The notes: generated by a model from the letters alone, not told the origin. DNA of 64,000 nt from Elymus sibiricus (GCA_039707655.1 CM077665.1:448197531-448261530), one strand, 5' to 3'; shown: positions 12,902 through 28,100, counted from the first letter of the stretch. Numbers and translations are program-made.

Positions 12902-15900
12902 GAATGCAGAAAAAGTCTTGAGTTAAAATATGTTTAAAAATATGAAATCCCATTGTAATAGACATATTTTCGTCCGAAACCCTAATACTTCGAAGGAGAT
13001 TGTCCAGTTTCTACACGAAGTACATCCAGTTTTTCCCGTAACCCTCTCAACTTTTTAGCACATGCTATGTGGGTGAAATTATGATACCATGCCAATTTTC
13101 AACAATTCCAGAGTTCATTTGAAGTGCTTTTCAATCTCAGGGTCATCTTAGCTCAAAATAAATCATGAAATGCATGAAAAATAGCAAATGAAGTCAGAAA
13201 AGGATTGAAAAGTGATGATCTGGCTTTTAATGGTGCATATTGAATGCAGAAAAAGTCTTGAGTTAAAATATGTTTAAAAATATGAGATCCCTTTGTAATA
13301 GACGAGTTTTCGTCCAAAACCCTGATACTTCGAAGGAGATTGTCCAGTTTGTACACGAAGTGCATCCAGTTTTTCCCGTAACCCTCTCAACTTTTTAGCA
13401 CATGCTATGTTGGTGAAATTCTGATACCATGCCGATTTTCAACCATTTCAGAGTTCATTTACAGTGCTTTTCAATCTCAGGGTTATCTTAGCTCAAAATA
13501 AATCATGAAATGCATGAAAAATAGCAAATGAAGTCAGAAAAGGGTTGAAAAGTGATGACGTGGCTTTGAATGGTGCATATTGAATGCAGAAAAAGTCTTG
13601 AGTTAAAATATGTTTAAAAAATGAGATCCCTTTGTAATAGACGAGTTTTCATCCGAAACCCTGATACTTCGAAGGAGATTGTCCAGTTTGTACACGAAGT
13701 GCATCCAGTTTTTCCCGTAACCCTCTCAACTTTTTAGCACATGCTATGTGGGTGAAATTATGATACCATGCCAATTTTCAACCATTTCAGAGTTCATTTG
13801 CAGTGCTTTTCAATCTCAGGGTTACCTTAGCTCAAAATAAATCATGAAATCCATGAAAAATAGCAAATGAAGTTAGAAAAGGTTTGAAAAGTGATGACGT
13901 GGCTTTGAATGGTGCATATTGAATGCAGAAAAAGTCTTGAGTTAAAATATGTTTAAAAAATGAAATCCCTTTGTAATACACGAGTTTTCGTTCGAAACCC
14001 TGATACTTCGAAGGAGATTGTCCAGTTTGTACACGAAGTGCATCCAGTTTTTCCCGTAACTTTCTCAACTTTTTAGCACATGCTATGTGGGTGAAATTAT
14101 GATACCATGCCAATTTTGAACCATTTCAGAGTTCATTTGCAGTGCTTTTCAATCTCAGGGTCATCTTAGCTCAAAATAAATCATGAAATGCATGAAAAAT
14201 AGCAAATGAAGTCAGAAACGGGTTGAAAAGTGATGATGTGGCTTTTAATGGTGCATATTGAATGCAGAAAAAGTCTTGAGTTAAAATATGTTTAAAATAT
14301 GAAATCCCTTTGTAATAGACGAGTTTTCGTCCGAAACCCTGATACTTCGAAGGATATTGTCCAGTTTGTACACGAAGTGCATCCAGTTTTACCCGTAACT
14401 TTCTCAACTTTTTAGCACATGCTATGTGGGTGAAATTATGATACCATGCCAATTTTCAACCATTTCAGAGTTCATTTGCAGTGCTTTTCAATTTCAGGGT
14501 CATCTTAGCTCAAAATAAATCATGAAATGCATGAAAAATAGCAAATGAAGTCAGAAAAGGGTTGAAAAGTGATGATGTGGCTTTGAATGGTGCATATTGA
14601 ATGCAGAAAAAGTCTTGAGTTAAAATATGTTTTAAAAAATAAAATCCTTTTGTAATAGACGAGTTTTCGTCCGAAACCCTGATACTTCGAAGGAGATTGT
14701 CCAGTTTCTACACGAAGTGCATCCAGTTTTTCCCGTAACCCTCTCACCTTTTTAGCACATGCTATGTGGGTGAAATAATGATACCATGCCAATTTTCAAC
14801 CATTTCAGAGTTCATTTGCAGGGCTTTTCAATCTCAGGGTCATCTTAGCTCAAAATAAATCAAGAAATGCATGAAAAATAGCAAATGAAGTCAGAAAAGG
14901 GTTGAAAAGTGATGACGTGGCTTTGAATGGTGCATATTGAATGCAGAAAAAGTCTTGAGTTAAAATATGTTTAAAAAATGAGATCCCTTTGTAATAGACG
15001 AGTTTTCGTCCGAAACCCTGATACTTCGAAGGAGATTGTCCAGTTTGTACACGAAGTGCATCCAGTTTTTCCCGTAACCCTCTCAACTTTTTAGCACATG
15101 CTATGTGGGTGAAATTATGATACCATGCCAATTTTCAACCATTTCAGAGTTCATTTGCAGTGCTTTTCAATCTCAGGGTCATCTTAGCTCAAAATAAATC
15201 ATGAAATGCATGAAAAATAGCAAATGAAGTCAGAAAAGGGTTGAAAAGTGATGATGTGGCTTTGAATGGTGCATATTGAATGCAGAAAAAGTCTTGAGTT
15301 AAACTATGTTTAAAAAAATAAAATCCTTTTGTAATAGACGAGTTTTCGTCCGAAACCCTGATACTTCGAAGGAGATTGTCCAGTTTCTACACGAAGTGCA
15401 TCCAGTTTTTCCCGTAACCCTCTCACCTTTTTAGCACATGCTATGTGGGTGAAATAATGATACCATGCCAATTTTCAACCATTTCAGAGTTCATTTGCAG
15501 GGCTTTTCAATCTCAGGGTCATCTTAGCTCAAAATAAATCAAGAAATGCATGAAAAATAGCAAATGAAGTCAGAAAAGGGTTGAAAAGTGATGACGTGGC
15601 TTTGAATGGTGCATATTGAATGCAGAAAAAGTCTTGAGTTAAAATATGTTTAAAAAATGAGATCCCTTTGTAATAGACGAGTTTTCGTCCGAAACCCTGA
15701 TACTTCGAAGGAGATTGTCCAGTTTGTACACGAAGTGCATCCAGTTTTTCCCGTAACCCTCTCAACTTTTTAGCACATGCTATGTGGGTGAAATTATGAT
15801 ACCATGCCAATTTTCAACCATTTCAGAGTTCATTTGCAGTGCTTTTCAATCTCAGGGTCATCTTAGCTCAAAATAAATCATGAAATGCATGAAAAATAGC

Positions 15901-16244
15901 AAATGAAGTCAGAAAAGGGTTGAAAAGTGATGATGTGGCTTTGAATGGTGCATATTGAATGCAGAAAAAGTCTTGAGTTAAAAAATGTTTAAAAATATGA
16001 AATCCCTTTGTAATAGACATGTTTTCGTCCGAAACCCTGATACTTCGAAGGAGATTGTCCAGTTTCTACACGAAGTACATCCAGTTTTTCCCGTAACCCT
16101 CTCAACTTTTTAGCACATGCTATGTGTTTGAAATTATGATACCATGCCAATTTTCAACCATTCCAGAGTTCATTTGCAGTGCTTTTCAATCTCAGGGTCA
16201 TCTTAGCTCAAAATAAATCATGAAACGCATGAAAAATAGCAAAT

Positions 16245-16292
16245 GCATGGTATCATGAAAAATAGCAAATCATGAAAAGTCATGAAATGCAT
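16245..16292 (+). repeat. type-e rearranged junction, copy 4
   Basis: Same filler, 3,391 bp (10 monomers) after copy 3. The extra two monomers are a q-r duplication. Confidence 0.85.
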
Positions 16293-18956
16293 GAATGCAG
16301 AAAAAGTCTTGAGTTAAAATATGTTTAAAAATATGAAATCCCATTGTAATAGACATATTTTCGTCCGAAACCCTAATACTTCGAAGGAGATTGTCCAGTT
16401 TCTACACGAAGTACATCCAGTTTTTCCCGTAACCCTCTCAACTTTTTAGCACATGCTATGTGGGTGAAATTATGATACCATGCCAATTTTCAACAATTCC
16501 AGAGTTCATTTGAAGTGCTTTTCAATCTCAGGGTCATCTTAGCTCAAAATAAATCATGAAATGCATGAAAAATAGCAAATGAAGTCAGAAAAGGATTGAA
16601 AAGTGATGATCTGGCTTTTAATGGTGCATATTGAATGCAGAAAAAGTCTTGAGTTAAAATATGTTTAAAAATATGAGATCCCTTTGTAATAGACGAGTTT
16701 TCGTCCAAAACCCTGATACTTCGAAGGAGATTGTCCAGTTTGTACACGAAGTGCATCCAGTTTTTCCCGTAACCCTCTCAACTTTTTAGCACATGCTATG
16801 TTGGTGAAATTCTGATACCATGCCGATTTTCAACCATTTCAGAGTTCATTTACAGTGCTTTTCAATCTCAGGGTTATCTTAGCTCAAAATAAATCATGAA
16901 ATGCATGAAAAATAGCAAATGAAGTCAGAAAAGGGTTGAAAAGTGATGACGTGGCTTTGAATGGTGCATATTGAATGCAGAAAAAGTCTTGAGTTAAAAT
17001 ATGTTTAAAAAATGAGATCCCTTTGTAATAGACGAGTTTTCATCCGAAACCCTGATACTTCGAAGGAGATTGTCCAGTTTGTACACGAAGTGCATCCAGT
17101 TTTTCCCGTAACCCTCTCAACTTTTTAGCACATGCTATGTGGGTGAAATTATGATACCATGCCAATTTTCAACCATTTCAGAGTTCATTTGCAGTGCTTT
17201 TCAATCTCAGGGTTACCTTAGCTCAAAATAAATCATGAAATCCATGAAAAATAGCAAATGAAGTTAGAAAAGGTTTGAAAAGTGATGACGTGGCTTTGAA
17301 TGGTGCATATTGAATGCAGAAAAAGTCTTGAGTTAAAATATGTTTAAAAAATGAAATCCCTTTGTAATACACGAGTTTTCGTTCGAAACCCTGATACTTC
17401 GAAGGAGATTGTCCAGTTTGTACACGAAGTGCATCCAGTTTTTCCCGTAACTTTCTCAACTTTTTAGCACATGCTATGTGGGTGAAATTATGATACCATG
17501 CCAATTTTGAACCATTTCAGAGTTCATTTGCAGTGCTTTTCAATCTCAGGGTCATCTTAGCTCAAAATAAATCATGAAATGCATGAAAAATAGCAAATGA
17601 AGTCAGAAACGGGTTGAAAAGTGATGATGTGGCTTTTAATGGTGCATATTGAATGCAGAAAAAGTCTTGAGTTAAAATATGTTTAAAATATGAAATCCCT
17701 TTGTAATAGACGAGTTTTCGTCCGAAACCCTGATACTTCGAAGGATATTGTCCAGTTTGTACACGAAGTGCATCCAGTTTTACCCGTAACTTTCTCAACT
17801 TTTTAGCACATGCTATGTGGGTGAAATTATGATACCATGCCAATTTTCAACCATTTCAGAGTTCATTTGCAGTGCTTTTCAATTTCAGGGTCATCTTAGC
17901 TCAAAATAAATCATGAAATGCATGAAAAATAGCAAATGAAGTCAGAAAAGGGTTGAAAAGTGATGATGTGGCTTTGAATGGTGCATATTGAATGCAGAAA
18001 AAGTCTTGAGTTAAAATATGTTTTAAAAAATAAAATCCTTTTGTAATAGACGAGTTTTCGTCCGAAACCCTGATACTTCGAAGGAGATTGTCCAGTTTCT
18101 ACACGAAGTGCATCCAGTTTTTCCCGTAACCCTCTCACCTTTTTAGCACATGCTATGTGGGTGAAATAATGATACCATGCCAATTTTCAACCATTTCAGA
18201 GTTCATTTGCAGGGCTTTTCAATCTCAGGGTCATCTTAGCTCAAAATAAATCAAGAAATGCATGAAAAATAGCAAATGAAGTCAGAAAAGGGTTGAAAAG
18301 TGATGACGTGGCTTTGAATGGTGCATATTGAATGCAGAAAAAGTCTTGAGTTAAAATATGTTTAAAAAATGAGATCCCTTTGTAATAGACGAGTTTTCGT
18401 CCGAAACCCTGATACTTCGAAGGAGATTGTCCAGTTTGTACACGAAGTGCATCCAGTTTTTCCCGTAACCCTCTCAACTTTTTAGCACATGCTATGTGGG
18501 TGAAATTATGATACCATGCCAATTTTCAACCATTTCAGAGTTCATTTGCAGTGCTTTTCAATCTCAGGGTCATCTTAGCTCAAAATAAATCATGAAATGC
18601 ATGAAAAATAGCAAATGAAGTCAGAAAAGGGTTGAAAAGTGATGATGTGGCTTTGAATGGTGCATATTGAATGCAGAAAAAGTCTTGAGTTAAAAAATGT
18701 TTAAAAATATGAAATCCCTTTGTAATAGACATGTTTTCGTCCGAAACCCTGATACTTCGAAGGAGATTGTCCAGTTTCTACACGAAGTACATCCAGTTTT
18801 TCCCGTAACCCTCTCAACTTTTTAGCACATGCTATGTGTTTGAAATTATGATACCATGCCAATTTTCAACCATTCCAGAGTTCATTTGCAGTGCTTTTCA
18901 ATCTCAGGGTCATCTTAGCTCAAAATAAATCATGAAACGCATGAAAAATAGCAAAT

Positions 18957-19004
18957 GCATGGTATCATGAAAAATAGCAAATCATGAAAAGTCATGAAAT
19001 GCAT
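18957..19004 (+). repeat. type-e rearranged junction, copy 5
   Basis: Same filler, 2,712 bp after copy 4. It bounds the last of the 8-mer series. Confidence 0.85.
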
Positions 19005-19255
19005 GAATGCAGAAAAAGTCTTGAGTTAAAATATGTTTAAAAATATGAAATCCCATTGTAATAGACATATTTTCGTCCGAAACCCTAATACTTCGAAGGA
19101 GATTGTCCAGTTTCTACACGAAGTACATCCAGTTTTTCCCGTAACCCTCTCAACTTTTTAGCACATGCTATGTGGGTGAAATTATGATACCATGCCAATT
19201 TTCAACAATTCCAGAGTTCATTTGAAGTGCTTTTCAATCTCAGGGTCATCTTAGC

Positions 19256-22200
19256 TCAAAATAAATCATGAAATGCATGAAAAATAGCAAATGAAGTCAG
19301 AAAAGGATTGAAAAGTGATGATCTGGCTTTTAATGGTGCATATTGAATGCAGAAAAAGTCTTGAGTTAAAATATGTTTAAAAATATGAGATCCCTTTGTA
19401 ATAGACGAGTTTTCGTCCAAAACCCTGATACTTCGAAGGAGATTGTCCAGTTTGTACACGAAGTGCATCCAGTTTTTCCCGTAACCCTCTCAACTTTTTA
19501 GCACATGCTATGTTGGTGAAATTCTGATACCATGCCGATTTTCAACCATTTCAGAGTTCATTTACAGTGCTTTTCAATCTCAGGGTTATCTTAGCTCAAA
19601 ATAAATCATGAAATGCATGAAAAATAGCAAATGATGTCAGAAAAGGGTTGAAAAGTGATGACGTCGCTTTGAATGGTGCATATTGAATGCAGAAAAAGTC
19701 TTGAGTTAAAATATGTTTAAAAAATGAGATCCCTTTGTAATAGACGAGTTTTCATCCGAAACCCTGATACTTCGAAGGAGATTGTCCAGTTTGTACACGA
19801 AGTGCATCCAGTTTTTCCCGTAACCCTCTCAACTTTTTAGCACATGCTATGTGGGTGAAATTATGATACCATGCCAATTTTCAACCATTTCAGAGTTCAT
19901 TTGCAGTGCTTTTCAATCTCAGGGTTACCTTAGCTCAAAATAAATCATGAAATCCATGAAAAATAGCAAATGAAGTTAGAAAAGGTTTGAAAAGTGATGA
20001 CGTGGCTTTGAATGGTGCATATTGAATGCAGAAAAAGTCTTGAGTTAAAATATGTTTAAAAAATGAAATCCCTTTGTAATACACGAGTTTTCGTTCGAAA
20101 CCCTGATACTTCGAAGGAGATTGTCCAGTTTGTACACGAAGTGCATCCAGTTTTTCCCGTAACTTTCTCAACTTTTTAGCACATGCTATGTGGGTGAAAT
20201 TATGATACCATGCCAATTTTGAACCATTTCAGAGTTCATTTGCAGTGCTTTTCAATCTCAGGGTCATCTTAGCTCAAAATAAATCATGAAATGCATGAAA
20301 AATAGCAAATGAAGTCAGAAACGGGTTGAAAAGTGATGATGTGGCTTTTAATGGTGCATATTGAATGCAGAAAAAGTCTTGAGTTAAAATATGTTTAAAA
20401 TATGAAATCCCTTTGTAATAGACGAGTTTTCGTCCGAAACCCTGATACTTCGAAGGATATTGTCCAGTTTGTACACGAAGTGCATCCAGTTTTACCCGTA
20501 ACTTTCTCAACTTTTTAGCACATGCTATGTGGGTGAAATTATGATACCATGCCAATTTTCAACCATTTCAGAGATCATTTGCAGTGCTTTTCAATCTCAG
20601 GGTTATCTTAGCTCAAAATAAATCATGAAATGCATGAAAAATAGCAAATGAAGTCAGAAAAGGGTTGAAAAGTGATGACGTGGCTTTGAATGGTGCATAT
20701 TGAATGAAGAAAAAGTCTTGAGTTAAAATATGTTCAAAAATATGAAATCCCTTTGTAATAGACGAGTTTTCGTCCGAAACCCTGATACTTCGAAGGAGAT
20801 TGTCCAGTTTGTACACGAAGTGCATCCAGTTTTTCCCGTGACCCTCTCAACTTTTTAGGACATGCTATGTGGGTGAAATTATGATACCATGCCAATTTTC
20901 AACCATTTCAGAGTTCATTTGCAGTCCTTTTCAATCTCAGGGTCATCTTAGCTCAAAATAAATCATGAAATGCATGAAAAATAGCAAATGATGTCAGAAA
21001 AGGGTTGAAAAGTGATGATGTGGCTTTGAATGGTGCATATTGAATGCAGAAAAAGTCTTGAGTTAAAATATGTTTAAAAATATGAAATCCCTTTGTAATA
21101 GACGAGTTTTCGTCCGAAACCCTGATACATCGAAGGAGATTGTCCAGTTTGTACACGAAGTGCATCCAGTTTTTCCCGTAACCCTCTCAACTTTTTAGGA
21201 CATGCTATGTGGGTGAAATTATGATACCATGCCAATTTTCAACCATTTCAGAGTTCATTTGCAGTGCTTTTCAATCTCAGGGTCATCTTAGCTCAAAATA
21301 AATCATGAAATGCATGAAAAATAGCAAATGAAGTCAGAAAAGGGTTGAAAAGTGATGATGTGGCTTTTAATGGTCATATTGAATGCATAAAAAGTCTTGA
21401 CTTAAAATATGTTTAAAAATATGAAATCCCTTTGTAATAGAGATGTTTTTGTCCGAAACCCTGATACTTCGAAGGAGATTGTCCAGTTTCCACACGAAGT
21501 ACATCCAGTTTTTCCCGTAACCCTCTCAACTTTTTAGCACATGCTATGTGGCTGAAATTATGATACCATGACAATTTTCAACCATTCCAGAGTTCATTTG
21601 CAGTGCTTTTCAATCTCAGGGTCATCTTAGCTCAAAATAAATCATGAAATGCATGAAAAATAGCAAATGAAGTCAGAAAAGGGTTGAAAAGTGATGATGT
21701 GGCTTTTAATGGTGCATATTGAATGCAGAAAAAGTCTTGAGTTAAAATATGTTTAAAAATATGAAATCCCTTTGTAATAGACGAGTTTTCGTCCGAAACC
21801 CTGATACATCGAAGGAGATTGTCCAGTTTGTACACGAAGTGCATCCAGTTTTTCCCGTAACCCTCTCAACTTCTTAGCACATGCTATGTGGGTGAAATTA
21901 TGATACCATGCCAATTTTCAACCATTCCAGAGTTCATTTGCAGTGCTATTCAATCTCAGGGTCATCTTAGCTCAAAATAAATCATGAAATGCATGAAAAA
22001 TAGCAAATGAAGTCAGAAAAGGGTTGAAAAGTGATGATGTGGCTTTTAATGGTGCATATTAAATGCAGAAAAAGTCTTGAGTTAAAATATGTTTAAAAAT
22101 ATGAAATCCCTTTGTAATAGACGAGTTTTCGTCCGAAACCCTAATACTTCGAAGGAGATTGTCCAGTTTGTACACGAAGTGCATCCAGTTTTTCCCGTAA

Positions 22201-24690
22201 CCCTCTCAACTTTTTAGCACATGCTATGTGGGTGAAATTATGATACCATGCCAATTTTCAACCATTTCAGAGTTCATTTGCAGTGCTTTTCAATCTCAGG
22301 GTTATCTTAGCTCAAAATAAATCATGAAATGCATGAAAAATAGCAAATGAAGTCAGAAAAGGGTTGAAAAGTGATGATGTGGATTTGAATGGTGCATATT
22401 GAATGCAGAAAAAGTCTTGAGTTAAAATATGTTCAAAAATATGAAATCCCTTTGTAATGGACGAGTTTTCGTCCGAAACCCTGATACTTCGAAGGAGATT
22501 GTCCAGTTTGTACACGAAGTGCATCCAGTTTTTCCCGTAACCCTATCAACTTTTTAGGACATGCTATGTGGGTGAAATTATGATACCATGCCAATTTTCA
22601 ACCATTTCAGAGTTCATTTGCAGTGCTTTTCAATCTCAGGGTTATCTTAGCTCAAAATAAATCATGAAATGCATGAAAAATAGCAAATGAAGTCAGAAAA
22701 GGGTTGAAAAGTGATGACGTGGCTTTGAATGGTGCATATTGAATGCAGAAAAAGTCTTGAGTTAAAATATGTTTAAAAAATGAAATCCCTTTGTAATAGA
22801 CGGGTTTTCGTGCGAAACCCTGATACTTCGAAGGAGATTGTCCAGTTTGTGCACGAAGTGCATCCAGTTTTTCCCGTAACTTTCTCAACTTTTTAGCACA
22901 TGCTATGTGGGTGAAATTATGATACCATGCCAATTTTCAACCATTTCAGAGTTCATTTGCAGTGCTTTTCAGTCTCAGGCTCATCTTAGCTCAAAATAAA
23001 TCATCAAATGCAAGAAAAATAGCAAATGAAGTCAGAAAAGGGTTGAAAAGTGATGATGTGGCTTTGAATGGTGCATATTGAATGCAGAAAAAGTCTTAAG
23101 TTAAAATATGTTTAAAAAATGAAATCCCTTTTGTAATAGATAGGTTTTCGTCCGAAACTCTGATACTTCGAAGGAGATTGTCCAGTTTGTACACGAAGTG
23201 CATCCAGTTTTTCCCGTAACCCTCTCAACTTTTTAGCACATGCTATGTGGGTGAAATTTTGATACCATGCCAATTTTCAACCATTTCAGAGTTCATTTGC
23301 AGTGCTTTTCAATCTCAGGGTCATCTTAGCTCAAAATAAATCATGAAATGCATGAAAAATAGCAAATGAAGTCAGAAAAGGGTTGAAAAGTGATGATGTT
23401 GCTTTTAATGGTGCATGTTGAATGCAGAAAAAGTCTTGAGTTAACATATGTTTAAAAATATGAAATCCCTTTGTAATAGACGAGTTTTCATCCGAAACCC
23501 TGATACTTCGAAGGAGATTGTCCAGTTTGTACAAGAAGTGCATCCTGTTTTTCCCGTAACCCTCTCAACTTTTTAGCACATGCTATGTGGGTGAAAATAT
23601 GATACCATGCCAATTTTCAACCATTTCAGAGATCATTTGCAGTGCTTTTCAATCTCAGGGTCATCTTAGCTCAAAATAAATCATGAAATGCATGAAAAAT
23701 AGCAAATGAAGTCAGAAAAGGGTTGAAAAGTGATGATGTGGCTTTTAATGGTGCATATTGAATGCAGAAAAAGTCTTGAGTTAAAATATGTTTAAAAATA
23801 TGAAATCCCTTTGTAATAGACATGTTTTCGTTCGAAACCCTGATACTTCGAAGGAGATTGTCCAGTTTGTACAAGAAGTGCATCCAGTTTTTCCCGTAAC
23901 CCTCTCAACTTTTTAGCACATGCTATGTGGGTGAAATTATGATACCATGCCAATTTTCAACCATTTCAGAGTTCATTTGCAGTGTTTTTCAGTCTCAGGC
24001 TCATCTTAGCTCAAAATAAATCATCAAATGCATGAAAAATAGCAAATGAAGTCAGAAAAGGGTTGAAAAGTGATGATGTGGCTTTGAATGGTGCATATTG
24101 AATGCAGAAAAAGTCTTGAGTTAAAATATGTTTAAAAAATGAAATCCCTTTTGTAATAGATAGGTTTTCGTCCGAAACTCTGATACTTCGAAGGAGATTG
24201 TCCAGTTTGTACACGAAGTGCATCCAGTTTTTCCCGTAACCCTCTCAACTTTTTAGCACATGCTATGTGGGTGAAATTTTGATACCATGCCAATTTTCAA
24301 CCATTTCAGAGTTCATTTGCAGTGCTTTTCAATCTCAGGGTCATCTTAGCTCAAAATAAATCATGAAATGCATGAAAAATAGCAAATGAAGTCAGAAAAG
24401 GGTTGAAAAGTGATGATGTGGCTTTTAATGGTGCATATTGAATGCAGAAAAAGTCTTGAGTTAACATATGTTTAAAAATATGAAATCCCTTTGTAATAGA
24501 CGAGTTTTCATCCGAAACCCTGATACTTCGAAGGAGATTGTCCAGTTTGTACAAGAAGTGCATCCTGTTTTTCCCGTAACCCTCTCAACTTTTTAGCACA
24601 TGCTACGTGGGTGAAATTATGATACCATGCCAATTTTCAACCATTTCAGAGATCATTTGCAGTGCTTTTCAATCTCAGGGTCATCTTAGC
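19256..24690 (+). repeat. long HOR stretch f to p plus a-b-p-a
   Basis: Monomer order f g h i j k l m n1 n2 o p a b p a. This parallels 1957-8746 but without the local g-l duplication, with n1 and n2 intact, and with one p instead of two after a-b. It is probably the closer of the two to the ancestral arrangement. The g monomer at 19595 carries private changes (gatgtcag, gacgtcgc). Confidence 0.75.
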
Positions 24691-25067
24691 TCAAAATAAA
24701 TCATGAAATGCATGAAAAATAGCAAATGAAGTCAGAAAAGGGTTGAAAAGTGATGATGTGGCTTTTAATGGTGCATATTGAATGCAGAAAAAGTCTTGAG
24801 TTAAAAAATGTTTAAAAATATGAAATCCCTTTGTAATAGACATGTTTTCGTCCGAAACCCTGATACTTCGAAGGAGATTGTCCAGTTTCTACACGAAGTA
24901 CATCCAGTTTTTCCCGTAACCCTCTCAACTTTTTAGCACATGCTATGTGTTTGAAATTATGATACCATGCCAATTTTCAACCATTCCAGAGTTCATTTGC
25001 AGTGCTTTTCAATCTCAGGGTCATCTTAGCTCAAAATAAATCATGAAACGCATGAAAAATAGCAAAT

Positions 25068-25115
25068 GCATGGTATCATGAAAAATAGCAAATCATGAAA
25101 AGTCATGAAATGCAT
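25068..25115 (+). repeat. type-e rearranged junction, copy 6
   Basis: Same filler, 6,111 bp (18 monomers) after copy 5. The d monomer before it is a b/d hybrid that skips type c. Confidence 0.85.
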
Positions 25116-28100
25116 GAATGCAGAAAAAGTCTTGAGTTAAAATATGTTTAAAAATATGAAATCCCATTGTAATAGACATATTTTCGTCCGAAAACCTAAT
25201 ACTTCGAAGGAGATTGTCCAGTTTCTACACGAAGTACATCCAGTTTTTCCCGTAACCCTCTCAACTTTTTAGCACATGCTATGTGGGTGAAATTATGATA
25301 CCATGCCAATTTTCAACAATTCCAGAGTTCATTTGAAGTGCTTTTCAATCTCAGGGTCATCTTAGCTCAAAATAAATCATGAAATGCATGAAAAATAGCA
25401 AATGAAGTCAGAAAAGGATTGAAAAGTGATGATCTGGCTTTTAATGGTGCATATTGAATGCAGAAAAAGTCTTGAGTTAAAATATGTTTAAAAATATGAG
25501 ATCCCTTTGTAATAGACGAGTTTTCGTCCAAAACCCTGATACTTCGAAGGAGATTGTCCAGTTTGTACACGAAGTGCATCCAGTTTTTCCCGTAACCCTC
25601 TCAACTTTTTAGCACATGCTATGTTGGTGAAATTCTGATACCATGCCGATTTTCAACCATTTCAGAGTTCATTTACAGTGCTTTTCAATCTCAGGGTTAT
25701 CTTAGCTCAAAATAAATCATGAAATGCATGAAAAATAGCAAATGAAGTCAGAAAAGGGTTGAAAAGTGATGACGTGGCTTTGAATGGTGCATATTGAATG
25801 CAGAAAAAGTCTTGAGTTAAAATATGTTTAAAAAATGAGATCCCTTTGTAATAGACGAGTTTTCATCCGAAACCCTGATACTTCGAAGGAGATTGTCCAG
25901 TTTGTACACGAAGTGCATCCAGTTTTTCCCGTAACCCTCTCAACTTTTTAGCACATGCTATGTGGGTGAAATTATGATACCATGCCAATTTTCAACCATT
26001 TCAGAGTTCATTTGCAGTGCTTTTCAATCTCAGGGTTACCTTAGCTCAAAATAAATCATGAAATCCATGAAAAATAGCAAATGAAGTTAGAAAAGGTTTG
26101 AAAAGTGATGACGTGGCTTTGAATGGTGCATATTGAATGCAGAAAAAGTCTTGAGTTAAAATATGTTTAAAAAATGAAATCCCTTTGTAATACACGAGTT
26201 TTCGTTCGAAACCCTGATACTTCGAAGGAGATTGTCCAGTTTGTACACGAAGTGCATCCAGTTTTTCCCGTAACTTTCTCAACTTTTTAGCACATGCTAT
26301 GTGGGTGAAATTATGATACCATGCCAATTTTGAACCATTTCAGAGTTCATTTGCAGTGCTTTTCAATCTCAGGGTCATCTTAGCTCAAAATAAATCATGA
26401 AATGCATGAAAAATAGCAAATGAAGTCAGAAACGGGTTGAAAAGTGATGATGTGGCTTTTAATGGTGCATATTGAATGCAGAAAAAGTCTTGAGTTAAAA
26501 TATGTTTAAAATATGAAATCCCTTTGTAATAGACGAGTTTTCGTCCGAAACCCTGATACTTCGAAGGATATTGTCCAGTTTGTACACGAAGTGCATCCAG
26601 TTTTACCCGTAACTTTCTCAACTTTTTAGCACATGCTATGTGGGTGAAATTATGATACCATGCCAATTTTCAACCATTTCAGAGTTCATTTGCAGTGCTT
26701 TTTAATTTCAGGGTCATCTTAGCTCAAAATAAATCATGAAATGCATGAAAAATAGCAAATGAAGTCAGAAAAGGGTTGAAAAGTGATGATGTGGCTTTGA
26801 ATGGTGCATATTGAATGCAGAAAAAGTCTTGAGTTAAAATATGTTTAAAAAAATAAAATCCTTTTGTAATAGACGAGTTTTCGTCCGAAACCCTGATACT
26901 TCGAAGGAGATTGTCCAGTTTCTACACGAAGTGCATCCAGTTTTTCCCGTAACCCTCTCACCTTTTTAGCACATGCTATGTGGGTGAAATAATGATACCA
27001 TGCCAATTTTCAACCATTTCAGAGTTCATTTGCAGGGCTTTTCAATCTCAGGGTCATCTTAGCTCAAAATAAATCAAGAAATGCATGAAAAATAGCAAAT
27101 GAAGTCAGAAAAGGGTTGAAAAGTGATGACGTGGCTTTGAATGGTGCATATTGAATGCAGAAAAAGTCTTGAGTTAAAATATGTTTAAAAAATGAGATCC
27201 CTTTGTAATAGACGAGTTTTCGTCCGAAACCCTGATACTTCGAAGGAGATTGTCCAGTTTGTACACGAAGTGCATCCAGTTTTTCCCGTAACCCTCTCAA
27301 CTTTTTAGCACATGCTATGTGGGTGAAATTATGATACCATGCCAATTTTCAACCATTTCATAGTTCATTTGCAGTGCTTTTCAATCTCAGGGTCATCTTA
27401 GCTCAAAATAAATCATGAAATGCATGAAAAATAACAAATGAAGTCAGAAAAGGGTTGAAAAGTGATGATGTGGCTTTTAATGGTCATATTGAATGCAGAA
27501 AAAGTCTTGAGTTAAAATATGTTTAAAAATATGAAATCCCTTTGTAATAGACATGTTTTCGTCCAAAACCCTAATACTTCGAAGGAGATTGTCCAGTTTC
27601 TACACGAACTACATCCAGTTTTTCCCGTAACCCTCTCAACTTTTTAGCACATGCTATGTGGCTGAAATTATGATACCATGACAATTTTCAACCATTCCAG
27701 AGTTCATTTGCAGTGCTTTTCAATCTCAGGGTCATCTTAGCTCAAAATAAATCATGAAATGCATGAAAAATAGCAAATGAAGTCAGAAAAGGGTTGAAAA
27801 GTGATGATGTGGCTTTTAATGGTGCATATTGAATGCAGAAAAAGTCTTGAGTTAAAATATGTTTAAAAAATGAAATCCCTTTGTAATAGACGGGTTTTCG
27901 TGCGAAACCCTGATACTTCGAAGGAGATTGTCCAGTTTGTACACGAAGTGCATCCAGTTTTTCCCGTAACCCTCTCACCTTTTTAGCACATGCTATGTGG
28001 CTGAAATTATGATACCATGCCAATTTTCAACCATTTCAGAGTTCATTTGCAGTGCTTTTCAGTCTCAGGGTCATCTTAGCTCAAAATAAATCATCAAATG

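Larger units (their letters stand above)
10441..19255 (+). repeat. higher-order repeat series f-g-h-i-q-r-d-e (2,712 bp)
   Basis: Three consecutive HOR units at 10441-13152 (8-mer), 13153-16543 (10-mer: f g h i q r q r d e) and 16544-19255 (8-mer). Diagnostic marks: f has gatctggctttt and cgtccaaaacc; g has aaaaaatgagatcc with catccg; h has gttagaaaaggtttg and taatacacgag; i has gaaacgggttg and ggatattg; q has aaataaaatcc and aaataatgatacc; r has caagaaatgc; d has ttaaaaaatg and tgtgtttgaaa; e has the rearranged junction. Copies differ by only a few bases (for example gatgttgtgg at 11521), far less than neighbouring monomers do, so the 8-mer was amplified recently. Confidence 0.85.
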
